NCBI GenBank assembly: GCA_964486825.1
Contig: CAZAQS010000029.1
Location: 1 to 29,629, forward strand
Direction of reading: 5' to 3'
Length of the DNA stretch: 29,629 bases
From: CAZAQS01 sp964486825
GTDB lineage: Bacteria > Chloroflexota > Anaerolineae > Anaerolineales > UBA4823
Part shown: one piece after another, positions 14,438 to 23,125 of the stretch
Position numbering within the stretch: position 1 is the first letter of the stretch
Layout: the number at the start of each line of letters is the position of its first letter
Notes under the pieces: model-generated
What the model was told of the DNA's origin: nothing
The model's input: the letters and a program-made list of their open reading frames with translations, nothing else
Database searches by the model: none
Position numbers and translations under genes: made by a program

Positions 14438-16006
14438 ATGGTTAATCTAAACATGAGCATCTTCTCTTCTCTACTGCATACAATCATTATTACGCTCTGC
14501 CTCATCGGCCCCGTCTTCCCTGCAGGTATTACCGATCGACCGATAAGAGTTACAGGAATTCACTCAGATTGGGTGTGGGATAGGATGCCAGCGCTCTTTA
14601 AACAGCCTGGAGGTTTGACTTCCGGGCCGGATTTGGAGAGGCTGGATGCGTTCATCGAAGATCAAATGCGGCAGAACCGGATCCCCGGATTAGCGCTGGC
14701 AATCACACAAGGTGATCGCATCCTGTATCTTCGTGGTTACGGTAACGCTGCTTCCAACCAGGCAGTTACTCCACAAACCCCATTCTATATCGGCTCGGTA
14801 AGCAAATCCTTCACTGCTTTGGCGGTATTGCAACTGGTCGAGGAGGGTGCAATCCAACTGGACGCCCCCTTGCAAACTTATATACCCTGGTTCAGGGTAG
14901 CCGACGAAAGGCTGTCTTCAGCCATCACCGTCCGCCACCTGCTCAACCAGACCAGTGGCCTGGGGCGTGGCGACCAAAACCGGGATATGCTTCCAGCGGA
15001 TGCGACCATTGAAGAGGCAGTAAGGAACCTGCAAGATATTCAACCTTCCCTGCCGCCAGGTGAAATGTACCAGTATTTCAATGCGAACTACACAATCCTG
15101 GGCCTGCTGGTTGAGGAAGTCTCTGGTCTGAGCTATGGCGAGTACCTGCAGGAGCATATCTTCAAGCCGCTCGAAATGGAACGGTCGTTCACAGATCCTG
15201 TGGCAGCCAGAGCCGCCGGGCTGGCGCAAGGCCATACCCAGATGCTCGCCTTCCCCTTGCCCCGGCAGCAACCGCACATGAACTTTGACATTCCGGCAGG
15301 GTTCATCATGACCACCGCTCAGGATATGGCGCATTACCTGATAGTACAGGGGAATGCGGGGAGTTTTGAGGGCAGGCCGGTCCTCTCACCAGCCTGGATG
15401 GATGAGATGCATCAGCCACCGGATGGAATCGATAGCTCTTATTCCATGGGTTGGGAATCCAGCTCCATCGACGGCATACCAACCATCCAGCATAGCGGTG
15501 GACTGGAAAGCTTCTATGCCCGGGCCATCGTCCTACCCGAGCATGGATATGGATTGGCAGTCATGATCAACCAAAACGGGCTGTTAAACCTGGCAATCTA
15601 TGAAAGGATCACGGATGATCTCGTGCGCATCCTCCTGGAGAGAGAACCAGATGGCGGGCTATCCTTGAGCACGGTCTACTTTGGAATTGCCGCCGTCATG
15701 GCGATCGACCTGGGCCGGCATGTACACGCGTTCCGGAAACTGGGTATATGGCAGGTATGGGCCGGGGGTAAATCTACAACTCGCAAGCTGTTGGATACTG
15801 GCTGGAATCTGGCCATTCCTTTAGTTGTCCTGGTAGGGCTTCCAGCATTGTCCATGATCACGCTTGGGCTTTCAACAACCCGTGTGCTCATCTTTTACTA
15901 CCTTCCGGATATCAGCTTGTGGATTGCGCTGGGGTCGCTATTATGCCTGGTGAGAGGCATCTTAAAAGTTCGTATATACCAGGAGATGAAGGGAGGCAAC
16001 GATTGA
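14438..16006 (+). CDS. Serine beta-lactamase-like (class C/PBP4-type) hydrolase with C-terminal membrane helices
   Basis: Predicted serine hydrolase acting outside the membrane, in a family that includes class C beta-lactamases, D-aminopeptidases and esterases. Residues 7-30 form a signal peptide or membrane anchor. The catalytic motif SxxK is SVSK (120-123), the YxN motif is YFN (213-215) and the KTG counterpart is HSGG (352-355). After about 405 there are up to three hydrophobic helices (411-424, 458-480, 486-507), so the enzyme domain is probably tethered to the membrane. The start may be ATG 14438, with AAGGA close upstream, or ATG 14453. True antibiotic resistance is not implied; peptidoglycan or small-ester substrates are more usual. 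A CPBP-like membrane protein follows about 105 bases on. Confidence 0.9.
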   Translation: MVNLNMSIFSSLLHTIIITLCLIGPVFPAGITDRPIRVTGIHSDWVWDRMPALFKQPGGLTSGPDLERLDAFIEDQMRQNRIPGLALAITQGDRILYLRGYGNAASNQAVTPQTPFYIGSVSKSFTALAVLQLVEEGAIQLDAPLQTYIPWFRVADERLSSAITVRHLLNQTSGLGRGDQNRDMLPADATIEEAVRNLQDIQPSLPPGEMYQYFNANYTILGLLVEEVSGLSYGEYLQEHIFKPLEMERSFTDPVAARAAGLAQGHTQMLAFPLPRQQPHMNFDIPAGFIMTTAQDMAHYLIVQGNAGSFEGRPVLSPAWMDEMHQPPDGIDSSYSMGWESSSIDGIPTIQHSGGLESFYARAIVLPEHGYGLAVMINQNGLLNLAIYERITDDLVRILLEREPDGGLSLSTVYFGIAAVMAIDLGRHVHAFRKLGIWQVWAGGKSTTRKLLDTGWNLAIPLVVLVGLPALSMITLGLSTTRVLIFYYLPDISLWIALGSLLCLVRGILKVRIYQEMKGGND

Positions 16007-16111
16007 GCTAAACTCCTTTTCGATTTATCCCGGATCTTGCCCCCGCATTTTTGGGTGTACCATCAAACGTTATTTCAAGACTAGAAAACATTAACCACCA
16101 AGAGGTAAGAA

Positions 16112-16882
16112 ATGTCTGCCATAGCGACTGTACGAAAAGAAATCTTTATTTTGCGATGGAGATGGAGCCGTGACCTGGCTGCTGTCGCCCTGTCCTGGAT
16201 GCTCGTGACAGGAACACTCTTCACTGCCACGGTTATCATCGGTCCTGAAACCGGGGGTGGCTTACCGTACTTCTTTTTGTATGCCATATTGGCTGCGACA
16301 ATCCTGGGAGTAGGATTTCCACTCTACTGGACGGTCGTCGTCCGCAAACGCCCACTCAGCGACCTGGGCATAACAACCCGTTATCTGGGCATAAGCCTGG
16401 CGCTTCAATTGGCGCTGGCGGGTTGGCAATATACTTCCGGGTTTACGAGCCTGGAACTACCCGTTTTGGACCAGTTCATCCCACTTGTCGCGCTGGCGCT
16501 GGCGATCGGCTTTTTTGAAGCATTGTTTTGGAGAGGCTGGGTCCTGCTGAGACTGGAGGAAGCCTTTGGTATCCTGCCCGCCATCCTTATTGGATCTCTC
16601 CTGTATGCGCTTTACCATATTGGCTACGCCATGCCATTGGAAGAGATCGTCTTCCTTTTCTTTATCGGCATCCTGTTTGCAGTGATATTTCGTGTGACCA
16701 GAAGCATTTTTGTCCTGTGGCCGGTCTTCCAGCCCATGGGACAGGTAATGACTCTGGTGAACGAAGGCTTGTATCTCCCGCTGATCTCGTCGCTTGGATT
16801 CATCGAATGCCTGGCGGTTATGATAGGGCTGGTGTGGCTGTTTGGGAGACTTCACCGTAAGCGCTATTTAACCGGTAAGTAG
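16112..16882 (+). CDS. CPBP-family intramembrane protein with altered active-site residues
   Basis: Membrane protein of the CPBP (Rce1/CAAX protease-like) family with about seven or eight hydrophobic segments in 256 residues. Motif 1, normally EExxxR, reads EALFWR (136-141): the first Glu and the Arg remain but the second Glu is Ala. Motif 2, normally FxxxH, is YALYH (165-169). The third motif, normally HxxxN/D, appears as Gln207 in PVFQPMG, so that histidine is missing. It may be a weak or inactive protease, or a member with another role. GAGGT lies 6 bases before ATG 16112. It follows the beta-lactamase-like gene on the same strand, and co-transcription is possible. Confidence 0.8.
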   Translation: MSAIATVRKEIFILRWRWSRDLAAVALSWMLVTGTLFTATVIIGPETGGGLPYFFLYAILAATILGVGFPLYWTVVVRKRPLSDLGITTRYLGISLALQLALAGWQYTSGFTSLELPVLDQFIPLVALALAIGFFEALFWRGWVLLRLEEAFGILPAILIGSLLYALYHIGYAMPLEEIVFLFFIGILFAVIFRVTRSIFVLWPVFQPMGQVMTLVNEGLYLPLISSLGFIECLAVMIGLVWLFGRLHRKRYLTGK

Positions 16883-16913
16883 TATAGTGGGGAAAAATTT
16901 ATCCGTAACGACA

Positions 16914-16952
16914 GGCCTCCCGTAGCCGGCTCCACTCAGGCAACAGGAGGCC
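16914..16952 (+). other. Hairpin after the CPBP-like gene
   Basis: GGCCTCC (16914-16920) pairs perfectly with GGAGGCC (16946-16952) across a 25-base loop. No T run follows, so it is a poor terminator candidate; it may be a weak transcription or RNA-stability element. Confidence 0.3.
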
Positions 16953-17052
16953 ATTGCATTAACCTGCAAAATGCTGATGGCATCAGGCCTTCCCGCTCAT
17001 GCTATAATCGATACTCTGATAGAGGGACGGAGGGGAAAAGGCTGAAAACGAG

Positions 17053-17757
17053 ATGTCACCAAAATCCAAAAGCTCGCTCCCGTCTGCAATCCGCCAGATA
17101 GCACCGGACGGGCAGCCTACACCGCGCCAGCGCCGCCGCATCCTGATCGAGATGTGTTTACGCCGGATGAACCCTGGCACATTCACATCTCTTGAACTAT
17201 TGAGCCGGAGGACCGCTGTGAATAAATGGCCAGACTTGAACAAGATCTTGGAGGGCATTCCCTGGGTAATTACCGGTGGAGTCGCCACCCGGGCCTACAT
17301 GCCCGAGCGAATGACACACGACCTGGATATCTTGATCCACAAGGAGAACTGTGAATCCGCCTGGAGAAGGTTCAAGGAGCACGAATTTGTTGTGGCGGAG
17401 GTCCTGGACGCGCCTTATTTCGTCGCCCGGCGCGCGGATGTCCCAGAGGTAGACGTGCTTTGCCTGGACTTCCCCTGGCTGGAGAGGGCATTTGCAGAAG
17501 CCAGGCAGGACCCGGCCGGCTTCCCTGTTCTGGACCTACCCTTCCTGATCATTATGAAACTCCGGGCAAACCGGGCCATCGATGTTGGCGATATTACCCG
17601 CATGCTGGGATTGGCTACAGAAGAGGACCGCGACCGCGTGCGAGAGACCGTGGCCCACTACCAACCCGAGGACTCGGATGACCTGGAGGCGCTGATCCTG
17701 TTGGGGAAAATGGAATTCAAGGATATGTCCCGCGGCCGTCCGGGAATTTCAGATTAA
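17053..17757 (+). CDS. Stand-alone nucleotidyltransferase-fold protein (AbiEii/DUF6036-like)
   Basis: Has the minimal polymerase-beta-type nucleotidyltransferase signature: ITGGVATRAY with Gly75-Gly76, then HDLDILI with Asp90 and Asp92, and a third acidic residue in VDVL (Asp134). A later RAIDVGDITRML is typical of AbiEii/DUF6036-like proteins. The first 60 residues are basic and poorly conserved, ending before an arginine-rich segment. Such proteins may transfer a nucleotide to a protein or RNA, and some are toxins. No antitoxin-like small gene is seen beside it, so a toxin role is not supported here. The start ATG has no close ribosome site (the GGAGG lies about 17 bases upstream), so a later start is possible. 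Confidence 0.7.
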   Translation: MSPKSKSSLPSAIRQIAPDGQPTPRQRRRILIEMCLRRMNPGTFTSLELLSRRTAVNKWPDLNKILEGIPWVITGGVATRAYMPERMTHDLDILIHKENCESAWRRFKEHEFVVAEVLDAPYFVARRADVPEVDVLCLDFPWLERAFAEARQDPAGFPVLDLPFLIIMKLRANRAIDVGDITRMLGLATEEDRDRVRETVAHYQPEDSDDLEALILLGKMEFKDMSRGRPGISD

Positions 17758-17875
17758 GAGCAATCGATGTTTAATCGCTGCAGTTGGTTTATGGTCGTCA
17801 TTATTTGGTAGAATAAATGCCTGCCGGTATCCGAGCCCAGGTGGATAACAGAACCGGCGTTGATAAGGAGCTTGA

Positions 17876-18817
17876 ATGGCATTTCAACCAACTCGAGACC
17901 GGGTAAACCCGGAGGAGATCGAGACCAGGCCAAAACGGCGCCCGGAATGGATTAAAGTACAAGCCCCTCGCGGGGAGACGTACGAGTGGCTGCAGGGGCT
18001 GATGCGTAGCAAATCGCTTCACACTGTCTGTGAAGAGGCAATGTGCCCGAACATGGGCGAGTGCTGGGGATCCGGCACAGCTACCTTCCTGATGATGGGC
18101 GATATATGCACCCGGACCTGTGGGTTCTGCGATATCAAGCGCGGCCAACCCACCCCCTTGGACTGGCTGGAGCCACAGCGTATCGCCCAGGCCGTGGAAG
18201 CAATGAACCTCAAGCACGCTGTCATCACCAGCGTCAACCGCGACGACCGTAAAGATGGAGGCGCGCCGATCTTCGCCATGGTCATTCGCCGCATCCGAGA
18301 GATTCACCCGGGTTGCTCTATCGAGGTGCTTATCCCGGACTTCAAGGGCAGCCTGGAAGCGCTTCGCATCGTAATGCAGGCGCGTCCCGAGATCCTAAAC
18401 CATAACGTCGAAACCGTGCCGCGACTGTTCAAAACCGTCCAGCCCCAGGACCGCTTCGAATGGGCTGCCGCCACATTAAGCAATGCCAAGTTGCTCGACC
18501 CCGAAGTACTGACCAAATCCGGGATTATGCTCGGATTGGGAGAAACGATGGAAGAGGTCAAGGAAACCATGCGCGCCCAGCGCTCATGGGGAGTAGATAT
18601 CCTGACCATCGGACAGTACCTGCAACCGAGCAAGCGGCACCTACCTATGCAGCGCTACTATACTCCACAGGAATTTGAGGATCTCAAAGTCTACGGACTC
18701 GAGATCGGGTTCAAGTGGGTGGAAAGTGGCCCCCTGGTGCGCTCCTCTTACCACGCAGCTGAGCAGGTTCGCGCCCTGAGCGTGGTACATCGCCGGCTGT
18801 ATGGTGGAACCAACTAA
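17876..18817 (+). CDS. lipA: Lipoyl synthase (radical SAM)
   Basis: Inserts two sulfur atoms into the octanoyl group bound to lipoyl domains of 2-oxoacid dehydrogenases or the glycine cleavage H protein. The auxiliary iron-sulfur cluster motif is Cys52, Cys57, Cys63 (CEEAMCPNMGEC). The radical SAM cluster motif CxxxCxxC is Cys78, Cys82, Cys85. The C-terminal RSSYHAAEQ holds the serine typical of the auxiliary cluster ligand. Length 313 is normal. AAGGAG lies just before ATG 17876. A TAGAAT near 17808 may be its -10. No lipB or lipoate ligase gene is adjacent, so the octanoyl donor route is not visible. A perfect terminator follows. Confidence 0.97.
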   Translation: MAFQPTRDRVNPEEIETRPKRRPEWIKVQAPRGETYEWLQGLMRSKSLHTVCEEAMCPNMGECWGSGTATFLMMGDICTRTCGFCDIKRGQPTPLDWLEPQRIAQAVEAMNLKHAVITSVNRDDRKDGGAPIFAMVIRRIREIHPGCSIEVLIPDFKGSLEALRIVMQARPEILNHNVETVPRLFKTVQPQDRFEWAAATLSNAKLLDPEVLTKSGIMLGLGETMEEVKETMRAQRSWGVDILTIGQYLQPSKRHLPMQRYYTPQEFEDLKVYGLEIGFKWVESGPLVRSSYHAAEQVRALSVVHRRLYGGTN

Positions 18818-18850
18818 GAAACCTTCGGAAAAATCGCCGCCCCCCATTTT

Positions 18851-18885
18851 GAAAGTGCGACGTCTAAGCGTCGCACTTTCTTTTT
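18851..18885 (+). terminator. Rho-independent terminator after lipA
   Basis: A perfect 12-bp stem (18851-18862 with 18869-18880) encloses a 6-base loop and is followed by TTTTT. It is the cleanest terminator in the window. Confidence 0.92.
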
Positions 18886-19002
18886 ATGGGCTGCTAGGAG
18901 AGAATGGATCCCAGTCCAGGTTCTCACAGAGGAAGGACCACAGGTCGCTGAACTCGTCGATAAGCTAGGTAGTAAAAGACGCCCGCACCATTCTTTGCTC
19001 CC

Positions 19003-19710
19003 TTATGGATTATTTCCATTCTTGCGTCGCTTACCCCGCATCCGGCGGAAGATTTGAAAGATGATACGTATATAATTGACAGCATGGTGTAGAGGACGGA
19101 TATGGCTGCTCTCATCACCGTAAATTGTACGGATCGGGATCCATTCCAGAACGAAACCAAGCCGGATGCACTCAGCGATCATCTCTGCTTCGAACTGAAA
19201 TCCCTGTTCCTGGCTCGGCAGCATGGCGTCCATCATCCTAGTACTCAACAGGCGGTAGCCGGATTGGTTATCCTGCACCAACTGACCTACCGCCCAGGAG
19301 AAAGACCACCTTCCGAAGGTATTGGTTAAGCGCCTGACGACCGGCATATGTCGGAAATCGCGCGCCCCGATGATCAGGTCCGCCCGGCGCAGCCGGAAAG
19401 CCTCCTCAAAGGCAGGTATCTCAGCCGGGTCGTGCTGCCCATCGGCGTCCAGGGTAATGACTGCATCGTACTGGCGCTCCAGAGCGTATGAAAAACCAGC
19501 TCTTAGAGCGGAGCCCTTGCCCTGGTTTGGTTGCTGGCGCAATAGCTCCGCCCCGCTCTGGACAGCTAGTGAGGAGGTATTGTCGGAAGAGCCATCATCT
19601 ACAACCAGGACAGGTAAATACCTGGACACCTCCTGGACCACAGCGGTGATCCTATCCGCCTCGTTGTAAGCTGGGACCAGCACAAGAAGCTTTGGTTGAT
19701 CACCTTCCAT
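19003..19710 (-). CDS. Family 2 glycosyltransferase (dolichyl-phosphate mannosyltransferase-like)
   Basis: Transfers a sugar from a nucleotide-sugar donor, probably to a lipid phosphate or glycan, on the cytoplasmic side of the membrane. The start ATG 19710 is chosen because AAGGGG lies 5 bases before it and the family start MEGDQPKLLVLVPAYNE follows; the open frame extends further into the preceding gene. Of 235 residues, LVPAYNE (11-17), VVDDGSSDNT (36-45), the metal-binding DADGQ (88-92) and QDNQSGYR (146-153) are characteristic. A C-terminal segment rich in basic residues after IRIIFQIFRRM is probably peripheral membrane contact. It lies 44 bases after an O-acetyltransferase gene on the same strand, so both may modify a surface glycan or glycolipid. 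The exact donor and acceptor are unknown. Confidence 0.9.
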   Translation of the reverse strand: MEGDQPKLLVLVPAYNEADRITAVVQEVSRYLPVLVVDDGSSDNTSSLAVQSGAELLRQQPNQGKGSALRAGFSYALERQYDAVITLDADGQHDPAEIPAFEEAFRLRRADLIIGARDFRHMPVVRRLTNTFGRWSFSWAVGQLVQDNQSGYRLLSTRMMDAMLPSQEQGFQFEAEMIAECIRLGFVLEWIPIRTIYGDESSHIRPLHHAVNYIRIIFQIFRRMRGKRRKNGNNP

Positions 19711-19754
19711 TCCTGCCCCTTGCCCGTCCATCCATATATGTGATGTTTCCTGGC

Positions 19755-20375
19755 TTAATCCAACTGGCGGGTGACCCGGCAGGGATTCCCTACCGCCACT
19801 ACGTTGGCAGGGATATCTTTGACAACCACGCTTCCCGCGCCAATGGTAGTGTTGTCTCCAATTGAAATCCCCTGGCAAATGATGGCGCCCCCACCGATCC
19901 AGACGTTGTCTCCAATGGTTATAGGCGCAGCCAGCTCCAGGCCTGTGCGCCGGTCCTCAGGGCTTGAGGAATGGTAGGCAGCGTAGATCTGTACGGCCGG
20001 CCCGATGAGGGTATTTTCCCCGATTTGGACGGTATTGCAGTCCAAGATCACACAATTAAAGTTCAGATAAGAACCTTTACCCAGGGAGATATTGTAACCA
20101 TAGTCACAGAAGAAAGGCGGCTCGATCCACACGCCCTCACCGGTCTCGCCGAGCAGCTCTTTTAATATTTCGAGCCGCCGGTCGCTTTCAGCCTCGCTGC
20201 TGGTATTCAAAGCGCGGGTCAACCTGCGGGCATTCAGGCGCTCGAGTTGGAGCTCATTGTCCGCAGCCCAATAGGGTTCTCCAGCTAACATTTTTTGCTT
20301 TTCTGTCTTTTCCACGCCCGGCCCAGCCGGGATCGACGCGCTCCCAGGACCCACTGCTTCCGAAGTTTGTTGCAT
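19755..20375 (-). CDS. Sugar O-acetyltransferase (Maa/NodL-like, left-handed beta helix)
   Basis: Transfers an acetyl group from acetyl-CoA to a sugar hydroxyl. ATG 20375 is preceded by GAGAGGAG, so this internal start is used rather than the longer frame. Of 206 residues, about 27-60 form the maltose-acetyltransferase N-terminal element (KQKMLAGEPYWA). The hexapeptide-repeat beta helix runs from about 95 to 195. The likely catalytic His135 is in YAAYHSSSPEDR, matching the family pattern; the end NPCRVTRQL is typical. About 25 N-terminal residues precede the first conserved element. The glycosyltransferase gene follows on the same strand. Confidence 0.92.
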   Translation of the reverse strand: MQQTSEAVGPGSASIPAGPGVEKTEKQKMLAGEPYWAADNELQLERLNARRLTRALNTSSEAESDRRLEILKELLGETGEGVWIEPPFFCDYGYNISLGKGSYLNFNCVILDCNTVQIGENTLIGPAVQIYAAYHSSSPEDRRTGLELAAPITIGDNVWIGGGAIICQGISIGDNTTIGAGSVVVKDIPANVVAVGNPCRVTRQLD

Positions 20376-20507
20376 AATACTCCTCTCAAATAATCGTGCC
20401 AGTTTTCGTTCCCCCGTAGCCGATATTCTAACCCGCTCTGGCAATTCTGTGAACACTGGAAATAATCCCAAACCTGCCCCATCACAGATATGCCAAAAAA
20501 CCAGAAA

Positions 20508-20538
20508 TTGGCAGGCAGGCGCTGTATCGCGGTATAAT
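20508..20538 (+). promoter_or_regulatory. Promoter candidate for the B12-binding protein gene
   Basis: A perfect TATAAT (20533-20538) lies 33 bases before ATG 20572. TTGGCA (20508-20513) stands upstream with a long 19-base spacer, so the -35 is uncertain. Confidence 0.5.
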
Positions 20539-20571
20539 CACAAAGGGAGATATCCATTCGCGAGAGGTGAT

Positions 20572-20982
20572 ATGAACGAACAAAAGATACGTGTTCTCCT
20601 GGCCAAACCCGGTTTAGATGGGCATGATCGAGGTGCGAAAGTGGTCGCTCGCGCGCTGAGAGACGCTGGAATGGAGGTTATTTACACCGGACTGCGCCAG
20701 ACGCCAGAGATGATCGCTGAGGCTGCCCTGCAAGAAGACGTAGATGTGGTAGGCCTATCCATCCTATCAGGGGCGCATATGGCCCTGGTGCCTCGTATCC
20801 TGGAGCTGATCCAAGCTAACGGGCAGGAGGCTGTAAAAGTCTTCGTAGGCGGTATCATCCCTGATGAAGACGTACCGGTACTTAAAGAAATGGGCGTGAT
20901 GGGGATCTATGGTCCTGGTACCATCACGGAAGACATCATTCGTGATATCACCACCAGCGCTCCCGTTTCCCCCACTGCTTAA
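20572..20982 (+). CDS. Cobalamin-binding small subunit of an acyl-CoA mutase
   Basis: Binds adenosylcobalamin for a carbon-skeleton mutase such as methylmalonyl-CoA mutase. ATG 20572 has GAGAGGTG just before it. All three family motifs are present in 136 residues: DGHDRG (16-21, with the cobalt-coordinating His18), GLSILSG (61-67) and VGGIIP (92-97). The length is that of a separate small subunit or of the small subunit of 2-hydroxyisobutyryl-CoA mutase-like enzymes, not a fused mutase. MeaB, the chaperone of these enzymes, follows 72 bases on. The large catalytic subunit is not in the window, so the substrate cannot be assigned. Confidence 0.92.
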   Translation: MNEQKIRVLLAKPGLDGHDRGAKVVARALRDAGMEVIYTGLRQTPEMIAEAALQEDVDVVGLSILSGAHMALVPRILELIQANGQEAVKVFVGGIIPDEDVPVLKEMGVMGIYGPGTITEDIIRDITTSAPVSPTA

Positions 20983-21054
20983 CGACTGCGGTATGCACAG
21001 ACCAGGTATCCTCCTGGGCTTCCTCTACCCCCCTTGCTCCACAGGCTATATTTC

Positions 21055-22071
21055 ATGACCCTGGCCGAATCCATTTTAGATAACAACCGGCTGGCATTAT
21101 CCCGGCTGCTTACCCACATCGAAAACAACACACCCGAGGGCAAGTCTGCCTTGAATGAGTTGTTCGCATATACCGGTCGGGCAGCCCTGATTGGCGTCAC
21201 AGGGGCTCCAGGAACGGGAAAATCATCCCTGGTCAACCACCTGGCATATTATTACCGCCACCCCAGGCCTGGAGAGCAAGCGCGCCGAATAGCCATCATC
21301 GCGGTCGATCCCTCCAGCCCGTTCAGCGGTGGTGCAATCTTAGGAGATCGCATCCGTATGCGCGACTTGAGCGGCGATCCGGATGTTTTTATCCGCTCGA
21401 TGGCCTCACGCGGCTCATTGGGTGGCCTGGCACGCGCCACCTCTGCAGTAACCCAGGTATTCGATGCTGCTGGTTATGAGTTGATCCTGATTGAAACGGT
21501 TGGAGCAGGACAGGCAGAGGTCGATATTGCCCGCCTGGCGCATACCACCCTGGTCGTAGAAGCGCCCGGGATGGGCGACGAGATCCAGGCAATCAAAGCA
21601 GGCATCCTGGAGATCGCAGATATCCTGGTTATCAATAAAGCAGACCGGCCGGGTGTAGAAAATACTGAGCGGGCTCTGCGCAGCATGCTGGACCTAGGTC
21701 ATCCCCGCCCGCACCACCACTTCCAGGCAGAGCCAGTCTGGCAACAGGAGCAGGTGTATGCCGATCCTAAAGACCAACAGGAGATTTGGATCCCCCCCAT
21801 ACAACGCACGGTATCCACGGAAGGGACGGGGATCGAGGAGCTGGCGGTCTCGATCCAGAAACACCAGGAATACCTTCGCAGGAGCGGAGGGTGGCAGCAG
21901 CGAGAACAGGCCAGGTTGAGGGTGGAATTGCATTCATTGCTGCAAGAAGAACTTATGACTCGCTGGAGGTCGTCCATCAGCGAGTCCGATTACCAAAAAA
22001 CTCTCTTGTCCCTTTACCATCGAAAGCTCACACCTCAAGAAGCGGTGAAGCTTTTAACTCTATCCGCCTAG
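21055..22071 (+). CDS. meaB: MeaB/ArgK-type GTPase, cobalamin mutase chaperone
   Basis: G3E-family GTPase that protects acyl-CoA mutases and gates cofactor loading. ATG 21055 is chosen over the in-frame TTG at 21034; its ribosome site is weak. Of 338 residues, Walker A GVTGAPGTGKSS is at 47-58, the switch region VDPSSPFSGGAILGDR at 84-99, ETVGAGQ at 147-153 and NKAD (base recognition) at 194-197. The C-terminal 60 residues are helical and probably provide dimer contacts. It follows the cobalamin-binding subunit gene, which fits its role. PRPP synthetase starts 13 bases downstream but is functionally unrelated. Confidence 0.95.
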   Translation: MTLAESILDNNRLALSRLLTHIENNTPEGKSALNELFAYTGRAALIGVTGAPGTGKSSLVNHLAYYYRHPRPGEQARRIAIIAVDPSSPFSGGAILGDRIRMRDLSGDPDVFIRSMASRGSLGGLARATSAVTQVFDAAGYELILIETVGAGQAEVDIARLAHTTLVVEAPGMGDEIQAIKAGILEIADILVINKADRPGVENTERALRSMLDLGHPRPHHHFQAEPVWQQEQVYADPKDQQEIWIPPIQRTVSTEGTGIEELAVSIQKHQEYLRRSGGWQQREQARLRVELHSLLQEELMTRWRSSISESDYQKTLLSLYHRKLTPQEAVKLLTLSA

Positions 22072-22084
22072 ATTGGAGATTTCA

Positions 22085-23077
22085 ATGCCCCCCACCTTTC
22101 CCACCCAAGAATCAGTCACCTACGGCGGCATCAAGCTCTACACCGGCACTGCGTCGCCTGACCTGGCCCGGCAAGTCGCCAACCACCTGGACTTGCCGTT
22201 GAGTGACCGGGACATCATCCTGTTCCCAAACGATAACCTTTTCGTACGGCTGCACAGCAGCGTACGCGGTCAAGATGTGTACGTCATCCAGTCGACTTCC
22301 AGGCCTGTACACCGCAATTTGATGGAGCTATTGATCATGCTCCAAACGCTGCGTCTCGATTCAGCCGGACGGGTTACGGCTGTATTTCCTTACATGTGCT
22401 ATTCCCGCTCGGACAAGACCGACAAACCGCGCGTACCCATTACGGCGCGCCTGGTAGCCGATATGATCCAGGTTGCAGGCGCTAACCGGTACATGACCCT
22501 TGACCTGCACGCCGGTCAGATCCAGGGTTTCTTTTCCATTCCTGGCGACGTACTGACAGCCTTCCATATCCTGAAAGACCATATCCAGGAGCTCCAACCA
22601 GGGATGCAAGACCCGGTTGTCGTAAGCGCAGATTTGGGTTTCGCTAAAAAAGCCCGCAACTTCGCAGCCGGGATCAACGCTCCCATCGCTTTCGTCGAAA
22701 AAAGGCGTTCTGGCCCTTCAGGCAGAGCGGAGGCCTTGACCCTGATCGGGTCTGTCCAGGGTCGCGACGCGATTATTATCGACGATGAGCTCGATACGGG
22801 CGGATCGATCTCCCAGGCGGTAGAACTGGTCAAGGCTAAGGGTGCTATGGATGTGTATGTCGTATTTGTCCACCCGGTCTTCTCCCCTCCAGCTGTAGAC
22901 CGCCTGGCGGCAATGCCTGTCAAGCGCATCATCACAACCGATACCATCCAAATCCCAGCCCAGGATCAGGCTCGCCTGAAGGATAAGCTTACCGTACTAT
23001 CGGTGGCGCCTTTGATTGGTGAGGTGATCCGCCGCGCGCATGAAGGTCGCAGCGTGGGCGAGATGTTTAATGAATAA
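22085..23077 (+). CDS. prs: Ribose-phosphate pyrophosphokinase (PRPP synthetase)
   Basis: Makes phosphoribosyl pyrophosphate from ribose 5-phosphate and ATP for nucleotide, histidine and tryptophan synthesis. ATG 22085 is chosen over TTG 22073, since GGAG precedes it. Of 330 residues, YSRSDKTDKPR (106-116), LDLHAGQIQGFF (139-150), the FVEKRR catalytic-Lys region (203-208) and the PRPP-binding loop IIDDELDTGGS (231-241) are present. The loop reads DELDTGGS instead of the common DMIDTAGT, a variation I would regard as within the family. It starts 13 bases after meaB, and a TATAAT lies just downstream before mutM. Confidence 0.93.
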   Translation: MPPTFPTQESVTYGGIKLYTGTASPDLARQVANHLDLPLSDRDIILFPNDNLFVRLHSSVRGQDVYVIQSTSRPVHRNLMELLIMLQTLRLDSAGRVTAVFPYMCYSRSDKTDKPRVPITARLVADMIQVAGANRYMTLDLHAGQIQGFFSIPGDVLTAFHILKDHIQELQPGMQDPVVVSADLGFAKKARNFAAGINAPIAFVEKRRSGPSGRAEALTLIGSVQGRDAIIIDDELDTGGSISQAVELVKAKGAMDVYVVFVHPVFSPPAVDRLAAMPVKRIITTDTIQIPAQDQARLKDKLTVLSVAPLIGEVIRRAHEGRSVGEMFNE

Positions 23078-23082
23078 AGCTA

Positions 23083-23088
23083 TATAAT
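23083..23088 (+). promoter_or_regulatory. -10 candidate upstream of mutM
   Basis: A perfect TATAAT lies 37 bases before the mutM start and 5 bases after the prs stop. No clear -35 hexamer is seen. It could give mutM and the following gene their own transcript. Confidence 0.35.
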
Positions 23089-23125
23089 TAAGAGAGACAA
23101 ATTCGGTTGATATATTGCCAACACA

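Noticed and set aside
18886..19060. Plus-strand open frame reading WIPVQVLTEEGPQVAELVDKLG between the lipA terminator and the glycosyltransferase end
   Set aside because: The peptide looks protein-like, possibly a remnant, but there is no start codon or ribosome site after the terminator and it runs on into the antisense of the glycosyltransferase. The evidence is too thin for a pseudogene call.
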